DNA of 64,000 nt from Embleya scabrispora (GTDB lineage: Bacteria; Actinomycetota; Actinomycetes; Streptomycetales; Streptomycetaceae). The notes under the pieces are model-generated. The model saw only the letters and a program-made list of their open reading frames with translations. It was not told the origin of the DNA and made no database searches. Shown here piece by piece: positions 28,388 to 36,975 of the stretch. The stretch spans positions 4,381,501 through 4,445,500 of the forward strand of contig NZ_MWQN01000001.1 in the NCBI RefSeq assembly GCF_002024165.1, read 5' to 3'. The first letter of the stretch is position 1. Each line of letters begins with the position of its first letter. The position numbers were made by a program, and so were the translations under genes.

Positions 28388-28697
28388 GAGTCTGTCCCCC
28401 ATGTTGAGGTGAAGGGTGGCGCGCTCCGCTCTTGCAGTGCACTCGATCACCGTAGGGGGGAAGCGGTCGCGGCGAATCCTCTCCAAGGACAGACCCGCTC
28501 GTCCTACGCAGGGAGGACCCGGGGTACGCCAAGCGACCCTTGCCCCTAGGGGAGGCCCGTACCGGTGGGGTAGTCACCGAAGGTGTGTACGCGCGTGATC
28601 ACGTTGCGTTGATTCTCGTGGTGCCAACGATCCCCATGCGGCACGGAGTTCCCCAAATGTCCCATCTCTCGCCACGCGCGCTTGAAGAAGGGGGGTG
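28388..28697. other. Promoter region of the ABC transporter operon
   Basis: 310 bp between the ATPase start (leftward) and the WYL regulator stop. Sequence is GC-mixed with a few poly-G/C runs (TAGGGGGGAAG, CCCCTAGGGGAGG). The CCCCTAGGGG at 28543-28552 is a perfect 10-bp palindrome. No promoter can be named with confidence. Confidence 0.4.
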
Positions 28698-29690
28698 TCA
28701 ACCTTTGGGGGGACCCGTGGGTACGCCGTGGCGCGTGGCGATGCTCGCGCCCGCGGCGGCCACCGCCCGGCGCAGACTCGGCGGCGAGACCGCCTCCATC
28801 TCGACGCCCAGCATCACGAGTTGGCCGGCGGCGACCTCCTCGGACTCGGCCCACAGGCGCAGCTCGCGCCACCCCTGCGGGTCGGGCGGCCCGGCCGTCG
28901 CGAGCGCGTCCGCGGCGACGACCGGGCCGAACACCCGGGGCAGCTGCGCCGCGCCGAACGGCGACACCCGGATCACGCAGGCGAACCGCATCAGCGAGCG
29001 GGCGAAGTCGTCGTTGTGGTGCGTCCACCACGTGCCCAGATCGAAGTCGTCGGGTCGCTCGAAGCGTTCCGGCCGGGTGCTCGCGGCCACCACGCGCGAG
29101 ACCCGATAGCTGCGGATGTCGACGCGATGCCGGGCGACCAGGTACCAGACGCCGGCCTTGAGCACCAGGCCGAGCGGGTCGAGCCGGCGGGTCGCCTCGC
29201 GGTCGCGGCGGGCGTAGCGCACGTCGATCCTGTGGCCGGTCCACACCGCGCCCGCGATCTCGGTCAGGTGCGGGACGTCCTCGTCCCGGGCGAACCACCC
29301 CGGCGCGTCCAGGTGGAACCGCCGCCGCACCCGGCTCGCCCGGGTGCGCAGGTCGGCGGGCAGGGTGGCCATCACCTTGGTCTGGGCCGCCACCAGGACC
29401 GTGTCCAGGCCCAGCGCGTCGGCGGCGTGCGGCGCGCCGGACAGGAACAGCGCGGCGGCCTCGTCGCCGGTGAGCCCGTCCAGCCGGGTCCGCCAGCCCT
29501 TCACCAGCCGGATCCCGCCGTGCGGACCGGTCTCGGTCCACAGCGGCACGCCGGACGACTGGAGAGCGGCGACGTCGCGGTACACGGTGCGTACCGACAC
29601 CTCCAGCTCGGCGGCCAGCTCGGCGGCGGTCGCCCCGCCGGGTCGGTTCTGCAGGTGCAGCAGCAGTGCCACCAGTCGACCGGATCGCAT
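28698..29690 (-). CDS. WYL-domain transcriptional regulator (YafY/DeoR-like HTH)
   Basis: 330 residues. The N-terminal winged helix is visible (RLVALLLHLQNRPG, AELAAELEVSVRTVYRDVAAL, 1-60), then a WYL domain (about 140-220: DPLGLVLKAGVWYLVARHR, IRSYRVSRV) and a WCX-type C-terminus. WYL regulators bind nucleotide or DNA-derived ligands, and many streptomycete members control a divergent small enzyme gene. Here the divergent PPOX-family gene begins 55-65 bp away across a 23-bp inverted repeat, the likely operator. Confidence 0.9.
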   Translation of the reverse strand: MRSGRLVALLLHLQNRPGGATAAELAAELEVSVRTVYRDVAALQSSGVPLWTETGPHGGIRLVKGWRTRLDGLTGDEAAALFLSGAPHAADALGLDTVLVAAQTKVMATLPADLRTRASRVRRRFHLDAPGWFARDEDVPHLTEIAGAVWTGHRIDVRYARRDREATRRLDPLGLVLKAGVWYLVARHRVDIRSYRVSRVVAASTRPERFERPDDFDLGTWWTHHNDDFARSLMRFACVIRVSPFGAAQLPRVFGPVVAADALATAGPPDPQGWRELRLWAESEEVAAGQLVMLGVEMEAVSPPSLRRAVAAAGASIATRHGVPTGPPKG

Positions 29691-29710
29691 GACTCGAAAC
29701 TAACCCGGAA

Positions 29711-29733
29711 TCCCTGCCAACGGTTGTCAGGGA
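29711..29733. promoter_or_regulatory. Probable operator of the WYL regulator
   Basis: Inverted repeat TCCCTGCCAAC - G - GTTGTCAGGGA, 10 of 11 arm positions paired, centred at 29722 between the divergent WYL regulator (start 29690) and the PPOX-family gene. Its position overlaps where both promoters must lie. Confidence 0.65.
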
Positions 29734-29754
29734 TGGGTCGCCATCATGGGTGTC

Positions 29755-30252
29755 ATGACGAGTTGGGCGGAGTTCGAGAAGGCCGAACCGGAGTTCGCGG
29801 CGACGGTGCGCGAGCGGTTCGGGATGTACAAACACCACGTGCTGGGCACGCTGCGTCGGGACGGCTCGCCGCGGTTGACCGGTCTGGAGGCCGACTTCCG
29901 GTTCGAGCAGATGTGGCTGGGCATGATGCCGGATTCGCTCAAGGCGCGCGACCTGCTGCGCGACCCGAGGTTCTCGCTGTTCGCCAACCCGGGGGAGGGG
30001 GCCGAGATGACGCACGGCGACGTCCGGGTGAGCGGGCGCGCGATCGAGGAGGTCGACGAGGCGCTCAAGGAGCGATACGTCGCGGAGACCAACGCGCCCA
30101 CCCCGTTCCACCTGTTCCGGGTCGAACTGGGCGAGGTGAGCGCGGTCGGGCTCGAGGGGCAGGAGATCGTGGTCCGGAACTGGCGGCCGGGCGCGCCGGT
30201 GCGGGCGATCCGGCGGGGCAACGACGCGGAGTCGGCGCGCGCGGAGGGGTGA
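29755..30252 (+). CDS. Pyridoxamine 5'-phosphate oxidase-like (split-barrel) protein
   Basis: 165 residues from ATG 29755 (family-typical MTSWAEFE start); ATG 29746 is an alternative. The split-barrel core is visible: HHVLGTLRRDGSPRLTGLEA, MWLGMMPDSLKARDLLRDPRFSLFANP, and a C-terminal VGLEGQEIVVRNW strand. Members bind FMN, F420 or heme, and substrates are mostly unknown. Probably controlled by the divergent WYL regulator. It is unrelated in neighbourhood to the PPOX gene at 143-622. Confidence 0.82.
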   Translation: MTSWAEFEKAEPEFAATVRERFGMYKHHVLGTLRRDGSPRLTGLEADFRFEQMWLGMMPDSLKARDLLRDPRFSLFANPGEGAEMTHGDVRVSGRAIEEVDEALKERYVAETNAPTPFHLFRVELGEVSAVGLEGQEIVVRNWRPGAPVRAIRRGNDAESARAEG

Positions 30253-30260
30253 GCGGTGCG

Positions 30261-30285
30261 CCCCGGCCGCGCGCGCCGGCCGGGG
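30261..30285. terminator. Bidirectional hairpin terminator
   Basis: CCCCGGCCG / CGGCCGGGG, 9-bp perfect stem with 7-nt loop, between the convergent PPOX-like and ABC-F genes and abutting the ABC-F stop at 30286. Confidence 0.7.
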
Positions 30286-31953
30286 CTACTCCACCGGCGC
30301 GTCCTCCGCGGTCTCGGCGTCGCCCTGCGGGGCGGGGACGGCGAAGCCCTCGCCGCGGCGCAGGGTCAGCTCCCGGGTGATCCCGATCCCGTCCAGGAAC
30401 GGGCGGTCGTGGCTGACCACGACCAGTGCGCCCCGATAGGCGTTCAGGGCCTGTTCGAGTTGGCGCACCGACGCCAGGTCCAGGTTGTTCGTCGGCTCGT
30501 CGAGGATCAGCAGGTGCGGCGGCGGGTCGGCGGACAGCAGGGCGGCCAGGACGGCGCGGAATCGTTCGCCGCCGGAGAGCGTGCCGACCCGCTGCTCGGG
30601 GCGGTTGCCCCGGAACAGGAAGCGGGCCAGCCGGCCGCGCAGTTCCGCGTCGGTCGCCTCGGGCGCGAAGCGGCGCACGTTGGCCAGGACGGTGGCGTCG
30701 TCGTCGAGGATGTCCAGCCGCTGGGGCAGGTGGCGCACCCCTTCGACGTTGATCCGGACGGTGCCCTCGGCCGGTTGCTCCGCGCCGGTGAGCAGGCGGA
30801 GCAGGGTGGTCTTGCCCGAACCGTTGTCGCCGACCAGGGCGATGCGTTCCGGGCCGCGCACGATCAGGTCCACGCCGTGCGGGCCGTAGAGCGCGTCCGC
30901 CGTGTTCAGGCCCTCGACGGTGAGCACCGTGCGGCCGGCCGGCACCTCGGTCTCGGGCAGTTCGATCCGGATCTCCTTGTCCTCCCGGACCGCGTCCCTG
31001 GCCTCGGACAATCGGCTTTTGGCGTCGTCGAGGCGGCCCTCGTGAGTGCCCCTGAGCTTGCCGGCGGAGACCTCGGCGCCGCGTTTGAGGTTGCCGGCCA
31101 CGATCTTGGGGAGGCCGCCCTCCAATTGGGCCTTGCGGCCGGTGCGCTGTCGGCGGGCCAGCCGGATCTGGGCCTCGGCCAACTCGCGCTTCTGCTTGCG
31201 CACGTCGGTCTGGGCGACCCGGACCAGCCGCTCGGCGGTCTCCCGCTCCTGCTCCAGGATGTCGAGGTAGGAGCTGAGGTTGCCGCTGTGGGTACGCGCC
31301 CGGTCCGGCAACAACTCGACGATCCGGTCGACCAGATCGAGCAGCACCCGGTCGTGGCTGACCGCGACGAGCACCCCCGGGTACCGGCTCACCGCGTCGT
31401 ACAGCCGCTCGCGCGCGGACGCGTCGAGGTTGTTGGTCGGCTCGTCCAGGAGCAGGATCTCCGGCCGGCGCAGCAGCAGCGCGGCCAGCCCGAGCAGCAC
31501 CGACTCGCCGCCGGACAGGGTGCCGACGGTGCGGTCGAGGTCGACGTGCGGCAGGCCGAGCCGGTCGAGTTGGGCCCGCGCGCGTTCCTCGACGTCCCAG
31601 TCGTCGCCGATGGTGTCGAAGTGCCGGACGTCGGCGTCGCCGGCCTCGATCGCGTGCAGCGCGGCCCGCGTGTCGGCGATGCCGAGCACGTCGTCCACGC
31701 GCCGGTCGGCGTCCAGCGGGAGGTGTTGCGGCAGGTAGCCGAGGTCGCCGGCGAGGCCGATCGTCCCGGCGGTGGGGCGCAGTTCGCCCGCGATCAGCTT
31801 GAGCAGGGTGGATTTGCCCGCGCCGTTGACGCCGACCAGGCCGGTGCGCCCGCCGCCGATGGACAGATCCAGGTCGGTGCAGACGGGGGTGCCGTCGGGC
31901 CAGGCGAAGGACAGGGCGGAGCAGACGATCGCGGGTGCGGTCGGAATGGACAT
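30286..31953 (-). CDS. ABC-F family ATPase
   Basis: 555 residues from ATG 31953, with GGGAGA upstream. It has two ABC domains and no membrane spans. Domain 1: VGVNGAGKST, LSGGESVLLGLA, LLLDEPTNNLD. Domain 2: VGDNGSGKTT, LSGGERFRAVLA, LILDEPTNNLD. A basic, coiled linker (about 225-320) joins them. ABC-F proteins act on the ribosome, some protecting it from antibiotics and others as translation factors. The short linker and isolated setting do not decide which. The in-frame sequence upstream of the start is Arg-rich and unlikely to be translated as part of it. Confidence 0.93.
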   Translation of the reverse strand: MSIPTAPAIVCSALSFAWPDGTPVCTDLDLSIGGGRTGLVGVNGAGKSTLLKLIAGELRPTAGTIGLAGDLGYLPQHLPLDADRRVDDVLGIADTRAALHAIEAGDADVRHFDTIGDDWDVEERARAQLDRLGLPHVDLDRTVGTLSGGESVLLGLAALLLRRPEILLLDEPTNNLDASARERLYDAVSRYPGVLVAVSHDRVLLDLVDRIVELLPDRARTHSGNLSSYLDILEQERETAERLVRVAQTDVRKQKRELAEAQIRLARRQRTGRKAQLEGGLPKIVAGNLKRGAEVSAGKLRGTHEGRLDDAKSRLSEARDAVREDKEIRIELPETEVPAGRTVLTVEGLNTADALYGPHGVDLIVRGPERIALVGDNGSGKTTLLRLLTGAEQPAEGTVRINVEGVRHLPQRLDILDDDATVLANVRRFAPEATDAELRGRLARFLFRGNRPEQRVGTLSGGERFRAVLAALLSADPPPHLLILDEPTNNLDLASVRQLEQALNAYRGALVVVSHDRPFLDGIGITRELTLRRGEGFAVPAPQGDAETAEDAPVE

Positions 31954-32210
31954 GCGGATTCTCCCGGGACGCGGTGATGTACGGATCGCGTGGGACACCG
32001 CGCGGCGGGATCGGGAAGCACCGGGAACGAGAGGGTCGACAAACGAGAGTCGACGAAAAAGTCGTCCGGGACGGCCACACCGAGGTCGAGAACGCGACCG
32101 CGAGCACAGCAGGCTCGAGCGGCGCGATGTCCTGACCTCAGATGCGCAACGGACCATCCAGACGGACGACAATGTGGCCCGCCCAGGCTACCTCGGGTAC
32201 GTCGTGGACC
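31954..32210 (-). promoter_or_regulatory. Leader/promoter region of the ABC-F gene
   Basis: 257 bp holding repeated GTCGAC blocks (32036-32041, 32050-32055) and a small hairpin GACGA..TCGTC around 32053-32067. ABC-F resistance genes are often controlled by attenuation in a long 5' leader, so this is a possible leader. No clear leader peptide with its own ribosome-binding site was found. Confidence 0.35.
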
Positions 32211-32951
32211 TCAAACGGTTTCGTCGGCTCTCGGCTCGCGCCGCTCCCGCAGGTCGAAGCGGTAGGCGACGGCGGCGGTGCCGATCAGCAGGGCGAGCGG
32301 CGCGGCGAACGCGATCAGCACGTGCACGCGCAGGACGAGGATCGCGCCGGTGAACGCGCCCAGTGCCATCGCGAGCGCGGAGAGCAACCGGCGGCCCGCC
32401 CGGGATCCGGTGCCGCCGAGTCGGCGGATGTCGGCGGCCAGGCCGGTCAGCGTCTGGGACAACACGGTGGTGGTCAGGTCCGGGACGGCCAGTCGGCGGG
32501 CCACCGCGTTCTGCAGGCCCATGGCCAGGCCGAGCAGCAGGATCAGGGTGTACCGCTCGCCGGTGCCCAGGCCGTGCGCCGAGGCGGCGACGATCAGGGC
32601 CGCGGCGAGCAGGGCGGCCTGTACCGAGGCGCCGACCCACAGCAGGCGTACGCGGCGCGCGCCGAAGACCACGCCCAGTCGGCCGCCGCCGGCCGCGCCG
32701 ACCAGGAACGCGCCGAGCGCGGCGAGCGAGGCGGTCACCGACAGGCCGGGGGCGCCGGCCAGCGCGAAACCGGTGAAGACCACGTTGCCGGTCATGTTCG
32801 CGACGAACACCCGGCCCAGTTCGAGATAGCTGAGCGCGTCCACCAGGCCGGTGACCACGGTGAGCACGATCAGCAGCGGCGGCAGCGGGGCGTGCGGGTC
32901 GTCGTGCGGCGGCAGCAGCGTGTGTTTGGCGTCTCGAAGCGTCTCGCGCAT
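32211..32951 (-). CDS. DUF1275 (YoaK-type) membrane protein
   Basis: 246 residues from ATG 32951, with GGAGGGGAC upstream. Six to seven predicted membrane spans start at about residue 24. Family pattern: VTGLVDALSYLELGRVFVANMTGNVVFTGF near the start, GLAMGLQNAVARRLAVPDLTTTVLSQTLTGL in the middle. Function in the family is unknown. It is followed on the same strand by the ABC-F gene, 257 bp away. Confidence 0.9.
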   Translation of the reverse strand: MRETLRDAKHTLLPPHDDPHAPLPPLLIVLTVVTGLVDALSYLELGRVFVANMTGNVVFTGFALAGAPGLSVTASLAALGAFLVGAAGGGRLGVVFGARRVRLLWVGASVQAALLAAALIVAASAHGLGTGERYTLILLLGLAMGLQNAVARRLAVPDLTTTVLSQTLTGLAADIRRLGGTGSRAGRRLLSALAMALGAFTGAILVLRVHVLIAFAAPLALLIGTAAVAYRFDLRERREPRADETV

Positions 32952-33252
32952 CGATGTCCCCTCCGGGGTCGGCCGGTTCTCGGTCCGGGTCCGGCGAGCG
33001 GACCCCGGGCGGCCGCGCGGGCGCGCCCCGTGCCGAGGCGAACCACCGGCTCGGGGCTATCCATTGCCGGTGGCGGACCCGCGACACCCTCGGCGGCCCG
33101 TGCGGCCGCTCACACCGCGGCCGAGTGGCCGTACCCGTTCATCCCATGGGGTGGTGCCGGCCGGCCGTCCGGTGGGGTGGGTCGATGAATCGGCCGGCGG
33201 CCGATCTAGCCTGCTGTCGAGTTCCCTATATTTCCAATCATTTGGGGCATTC
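32952..33252. other. Divergent intergenic region (DUF1275 / deacetylase-like)
   Basis: 301 bp between divergent genes. The right part turns AT-rich near 33220-33245 (CCCTATATTTCC), the best place for a -10 of the rightward gene, but no matching -35 is evident. Confidence 0.4.
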
Positions 33253-34542
33253 GTGCGATCATCCCGCACCATGGCCGTCATCGTGCTCGTCGTAGCGGTG
33301 TTCGCCGCCATCGGCTTCGTCGTCTTCGCCCGCGTCCACGGGAGCGATCCCGAACAAAAGGCCGCCGCGCCCGCGAAACCTCCCCAGGGGCCGGCCGCAC
33401 AGGCCCCGGTGACGCTGATCGGCGACGGCTCGACCTCGAACACCGGCGAGCAGCCGAACCGGCCCAGGCCGGAGAAGCTGGCCCCGGGTGCGACCCCGCC
33501 GCAATTCGTGGTCTTCTCCTGGGACGGCGCCGGCGAGGACGACAAGAAGTTGTTCTCCCGCTTTCGCCAGGTGGCCAAGGAGAGCAACGCCAGGATGACG
33601 CTGTTCCTGTCCGGGGTGTACGTGCTGCCCGAGGCCAAAAAGGCCAGGTACCAGCCGCCGCACAAGCCGATCGGCGCCTCCGACATCGGCTACCTCGACG
33701 ACGCCCACCTGCGGATGACGCTGGAGCAGCTCGGCGCCGCGTGGCAGGAGGGCCACGAGATCGGCACCCACTTCAACGGACACTTCTGCGGACCCACCGG
33801 TGGCGGTTCGTGGTCGGCCGAGGACTGGCGCGCCGAGACGGAGCAGTCCCGTTCGTTCGTGAAGACTTGGAAGAGCAACACCGGTTGGACCGACATGCCG
33901 GCGCTGCCGTTCGACTACGACAAGGAACTCATCGGCGGTCGGGCGCCGTGCCTGGAGGGACAGAAGGCGCTGCTCGCGGCGGCGCCCTCGCTCGGCTTCC
34001 GCTACGACGCGAGTTCGCCCGGCGGGCGGCAGGTGTGGCCGGACAAGGTGAACGGGGTGTGGGACCTGCCGCTCCAGCAGATCCCGCTGCCGGGGCGCAA
34101 GTTCGAGGTCCTGTCGATGGACTACAACGTGATGTTCAACCAGTCGCGCACGGTCAAGGGCGACCCGGCGAAGTTCGGCGAGTGGGAGGACCAGGCGTAC
34201 GCGAGCTACATGGCGGGCTTCGACCGCGCGTACACCGGCAACCGGGCGCCGCTGCTGATCGGCAACCACTTCGAGGGCTGGAACGGCGGCATCTACATGA
34301 AGGCCGTCGAACGCGCGATGCGCACGGCCTGCACCCGCCCCGAGACCAGGTGTGTCAGCTTCCACGACCTGGTGGACTGGCTCGACGCGCAGGATCCGGC
34401 GGTGCTGGCGAAGCTGCGCACGTACGACGTCGGCGCCAAGCCGGACTGGGCGGCGCTCGGGGCGCCCGCGGCCCCCGCGGCTCCGGCCGCGCCGGGTGCG
34501 CCCGACGCGCGACAGGCCGCGGTGGTGCGCGACCGCTACTGA
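33253..34542 (+). CDS. Membrane-anchored polysaccharide deacetylase-like protein
   Basis: 429 residues from GTG 33253 (GGGG five bases upstream); ATG 33271 is an alternative. A basic N-terminus and one membrane span (about 7-27) anchor it outside. After a Pro/Ala-rich linker comes a diverged NodB-like fold: FVVFSWDGAGEDD (motif 1, Asp), EIGTHFNGHFCG (motif 2, HxxxH), later GNRAPLLIGNHFEGW and RCVSFHDLVDWL. It ends in an Ala/Pro repeat tail. Length and the inserted FCG loop differ from simple NodB enzymes. Substrate is likely an extracellular glycan. Confidence 0.78.
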   Translation: MRSSRTMAVIVLVVAVFAAIGFVVFARVHGSDPEQKAAAPAKPPQGPAAQAPVTLIGDGSTSNTGEQPNRPRPEKLAPGATPPQFVVFSWDGAGEDDKKLFSRFRQVAKESNARMTLFLSGVYVLPEAKKARYQPPHKPIGASDIGYLDDAHLRMTLEQLGAAWQEGHEIGTHFNGHFCGPTGGGSWSAEDWRAETEQSRSFVKTWKSNTGWTDMPALPFDYDKELIGGRAPCLEGQKALLAAAPSLGFRYDASSPGGRQVWPDKVNGVWDLPLQQIPLPGRKFEVLSMDYNVMFNQSRTVKGDPAKFGEWEDQAYASYMAGFDRAYTGNRAPLLIGNHFEGWNGGIYMKAVERAMRTACTRPETRCVSFHDLVDWLDAQDPAVLAKLRTYDVGAKPDWAALGAPAAPAAPAAPGAPDARQAAVVRDRY

Positions 34543-34563
34543 CGACCGACCGACCGACCGACC

Positions 34564-34606
34564 GCCGACCGCCGGCCGGGCCCGGGCGCCGCCCCGCCCG
34601 GTCGGC
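34564..34606. terminator. GC-rich terminator between convergent genes, preceded by CGAC repeats
   Basis: Outer stem GCCGACC / GGTCGGC with further internal G/C pairing, between the deacetylase-like stop (34542) and the SoxR stop (34608). Just after the deacetylase stop the tetranucleotide CGAC repeats about five times (34544-34563). Confidence 0.55.
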
Positions 34607-34607
34607 G

Positions 34608-35084
34608 TCAGCCGTGGGGGTGGCGCCGGTCCTCGCGCAGCAGTTCCGGCAGCGTCACCGCGCCGGAGCCGTAGCGGGCGGCCTGGTCGTCGGGGTTGGA
34701 GATCCGGCAGCGCTTCATCGACAGGCACCCGCAGCCGATGCACTGCTCCAGACCGTCACGCAGCCGTACCAAAGCCTCGATCTCCTCCTCCAGACGACCG
34801 CGCCAGGCCCGGCTGATCTTGGCCCAGTCGGCGGGGGTGGGCGTGCGGCCCTCCGGGAGATTGCTCAGCGCCGACCGGATCTCCTCCAGGGACAGGCCGA
34901 TGTTCTGCGCCGCGCGGATGAAGGCCAGCCGGCGCAGGATGTGCCGCTCGTACCGGCGCTGCCCGCCCGTCGTGCGGCTCGCGGTGATCAGGCCCTCGGC
35001 CTCGTAGTAGCGCAGCGCGGATGCCGCGAATCCGCTGCGCGCGGTCATCTGCCCGACCGTCAACAGGTCCGTTCCGGTGAGCAC
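34608..35084 (-). CDS. soxR: SoxR, redox-sensing MerR-family activator
   Basis: 158 residues from GTG 35084, with GGAGA upstream. MerR DNA-binding domain (LTVGQMTARSGFAASALRYYEAEGLI), dimerisation helix, and the [2Fe-2S] cysteine cluster C-x2-C-x-C-x5-C seen as CIGCGCLSMKRC. In streptomycetes SoxR answers redox-active metabolites and activates a small set of oxidoreductase genes rather than soxS. A SoxR-box-like palindrome lies in the promoter of the divergent SDR gene. Confidence 0.95.
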   Translation of the reverse strand: MLTGTDLLTVGQMTARSGFAASALRYYEAEGLITASRTTGGQRRYERHILRRLAFIRAAQNIGLSLEEIRSALSNLPEGRTPTPADWAKISRAWRGRLEEEIEALVRLRDGLEQCIGCGCLSMKRCRISNPDDQAARYGSGAVTLPELLREDRRHPHG

Positions 35085-35135
35085 ACCGTCTCCAAGTTCT
35101 CGTCCGAAGTCTCGTGCGATGCGCTTCCCGGTCGC

Positions 35136-35166
35136 TTGACCTGAAGTGCACTTGAACTTGCAGTGT
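35136..35166 (+). promoter_or_regulatory. SoxR-type promoter with operator in a 19-bp spacer
   Basis: -35 TTGACC (35136-35141), 19-bp spacer, weak -10 CAGTGT (35161-35166). The spacer carries the imperfect palindrome CCTGAAGTG-CACTTGAAC, close to the known SoxR box CCTCAAGTTAACTTGAGG. A long 19-bp spacer with an internal palindrome is the hallmark of MerR-family activated promoters. It points at the SDR-QueA operon. Confidence 0.75.
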
Positions 35167-35217
35167 AGAGGGGCAGCCCATCACCGGGTGGGGTGTGGAA
35201 TTCCCCTGGAGAACACC

Positions 35218-35925
35218 ATGCCTGTCGCACTCGTCACCGGCGCTTCGCGCGGCCTCGGCCTGGCCCTGGCCCGCGCGCTCGCCATCCGCTCCTGGACGCT
35301 GATCCTGGACGCCCGCGGCGCCGCCGACCTGGATCGGGCCGCCCGCGAACTCCGCGCTCTGGGCGACGCCGACGTGATCGCCGTCGCCGGCGACGTGACC
35401 GATCCCGCACACCGTCGCGAACTGCGCGACCTGATCCGCGAGTCCGGTCGCCTCGACCTGCTCGTCAACAACGCGAGCGTGCTCGGGCCGAGTCCGCTGC
35501 CGCCGCTCGCCGCCCATCCCCCGGCCGATCTGGTCCGGGTGTACGAGGTGAACGTGTTCGCGCCGCTGGCGCTGACCCGACTCGCCCTGCCCTTCCTGCT
35601 CGCCGGCGACCGCGGCGCGGTGGTGAACATCAGCTCGGACGCCGCCGTCAACGCCTATCCCGGCTGGGGCGGCTACGGCTCGGCCAAGGCCGCCCTCGAC
35701 CACGTCGGCGCGACGCTGGCCGCCGAGAACCCGGACCTGGACGTGTACGCGTTCGACCCCGGGGACATGAACACCGACCTGCATCGACAGGCGTTCCCCG
35801 GCGAGGACGTCTCGGATCGCCCCAACCCCGAAACCGTGGTGCCGGCCCTGCTGCGGCTGTACGACGAGCGTCCCGCGAGCGGGCGGTACACCGTCGCCGA
35901 GTTCGCCCCGGCGGTGATCTCGTGA
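35218..35925 (+). CDS. Short-chain dehydrogenase/reductase (probable SoxR target)
   Basis: 235 residues from ATG 35218 (GGAG seven bases upstream). Rossmann motif TGASRGLG (residues 8-15), NNAS, catalytic Ser in VNISSDAA and YGSAK (Tyr/Lys), then DPGDMNTDL. NAD(P)-dependent, substrate unknown. It is transcribed from the SoxR-type promoter, so it may reduce quinone- or carbonyl-type redox metabolites. Its stop overlaps the next gene's start (GTGA). Confidence 0.9.
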   Translation: MPVALVTGASRGLGLALARALAIRSWTLILDARGAADLDRAARELRALGDADVIAVAGDVTDPAHRRELRDLIRESGRLDLLVNNASVLGPSPLPPLAAHPPADLVRVYEVNVFAPLALTRLALPFLLAGDRGAVVNISSDAAVNAYPGWGGYGSAKAALDHVGATLAAENPDLDVYAFDPGDMNTDLHRQAFPGEDVSDRPNPETVVPALLRLYDERPASGRYTVAEFAPAVIS

Positions 35926-36938
35926 CCACCGCGACGGTGCACGAGGCGACCGAACCCGCCGAGGCCCGGGGACTCGCGCGGGACGGGGTCCGGCTGCTCG
36001 TACACGCGGGGGAGCGGGTCGAGCACACCGTCTTCCGCGACCTCGGACGGCACCTGGGAGCCGGCGACCTGCTCGTGGTGAACACCTCCGCGACGCTGCC
36101 CGCCGCGGTGGACGGCTACCGCGCCGACGGCTCGCCGGTCACCGCCCACTTCGCCACTCGGCTCGACGAGGAGACCTGGATCCTCGAACTGCGGCACACC
36201 GACGGCACGCCCGGGCCGGTGGCCGGGGTGCGCCGATTCGAGGCGGTGCGCTTCCCCGGCACCGGGTGCGGCATGGCGCTGCTCCTGGACCCGTATCCGC
36301 ACGAGCACACCCCCCAGCGGTTGTGGAAGGCCCGGATCACCGTGCCGCACGCCCGGGTCGAAACCTTCCTGGCCGACCGCGGCCGACCGATCAGTTACGC
36401 CCACGTGCGCGAGCGCTGGCCGCTGACGGCGTATCAGACCATCTTCGCCCGGGACGAGGGCAGCGCCGAGATGCCCAGCGCCGGGCGGCCGTTCACCCAC
36501 GAGTTGGTGGTCGACCTGATCACCCGCGGGGTCACCGTCGCGCCGATCGTGCTGCACACCGGGGTGTCCTCCCAGGAGGTCGGCGAGCCGCCGCTGCGCG
36601 AGTGGTTCGCCGTCCCGGAGAGCACCGCGCACCAGGTGCGCCGCGCCCGCCGGGTGATCGCGGTGGGCACCACGGTGACCCGGGCCCTGGAGTCGGCGGT
36701 GGGCCCCGACGGCGAGATCGCGGCCGCGAGCGGCTGGACCGACCTGATGCTCGGCCCGGACCGGCCGGCCCGGGTGGTCGACGGCGTGATCAGCGGTCTG
36801 CACGCGCCCGAGGCCACCCATCTGCTGCTCCTGGAGGCGGTGGTGGGCCGGGCAGCGGTGCGCAGGGCCTACGACGCGGCGCTGGCCGAGGAGTACCTGT
36901 GGCACGAGTTCGGGGACAGTTCGCTGCTGCTGCCCTGA
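35922..36938 (+). CDS. queA: QueA-like S-adenosylmethionine:tRNA ribosyltransferase-isomerase
   Basis: 338 residues from GTG 35922, overlapping the SDR stop by four bases. Family pattern: LGAGDLLVVNTSATLPA, later ISYAHVRERWPLTAYQTIFARDEGSAEMPSAGRPFT (read as separate short motifs), VAPIVLHTGVSS and RVIAVGTTVTRALES, close to QueA's ERYQTVYA / GSVAAPTAGLHF / ITLHVGxGTF / AVGTTxxRxLE. The GLHF motif has become GRPF. QueA makes epoxyqueuosine in tRNA, but no other queuosine genes are here and it is coupled to an SDR under SoxR control, so the real substrate may differ. Confidence 0.78.
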   Translation: MTTATVHEATEPAEARGLARDGVRLLVHAGERVEHTVFRDLGRHLGAGDLLVVNTSATLPAAVDGYRADGSPVTAHFATRLDEETWILELRHTDGTPGPVAGVRRFEAVRFPGTGCGMALLLDPYPHEHTPQRLWKARITVPHARVETFLADRGRPISYAHVRERWPLTAYQTIFARDEGSAEMPSAGRPFTHELVVDLITRGVTVAPIVLHTGVSSQEVGEPPLREWFAVPESTAHQVRRARRVIAVGTTVTRALESAVGPDGEIAAASGWTDLMLGPDRPARVVDGVISGLHAPEATHLLLLEAVVGRAAVRRAYDAALAEEYLWHEFGDSSLLLP

Positions 36939-36945
36939 GCCGCGC

Positions 36946-36972
36946 GGCGGCCCGGAGCCGCCCCGGGCCGCC
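36946..36972. terminator. Bidirectional hairpin terminator
   Basis: GGCGGCCCGG / CCGGGCCGCC, 10-bp perfect stem with 7-nt loop, between the convergent QueA-like and DUF6629-type genes. Confidence 0.7.
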
Positions 36973-36975
36973 GGC

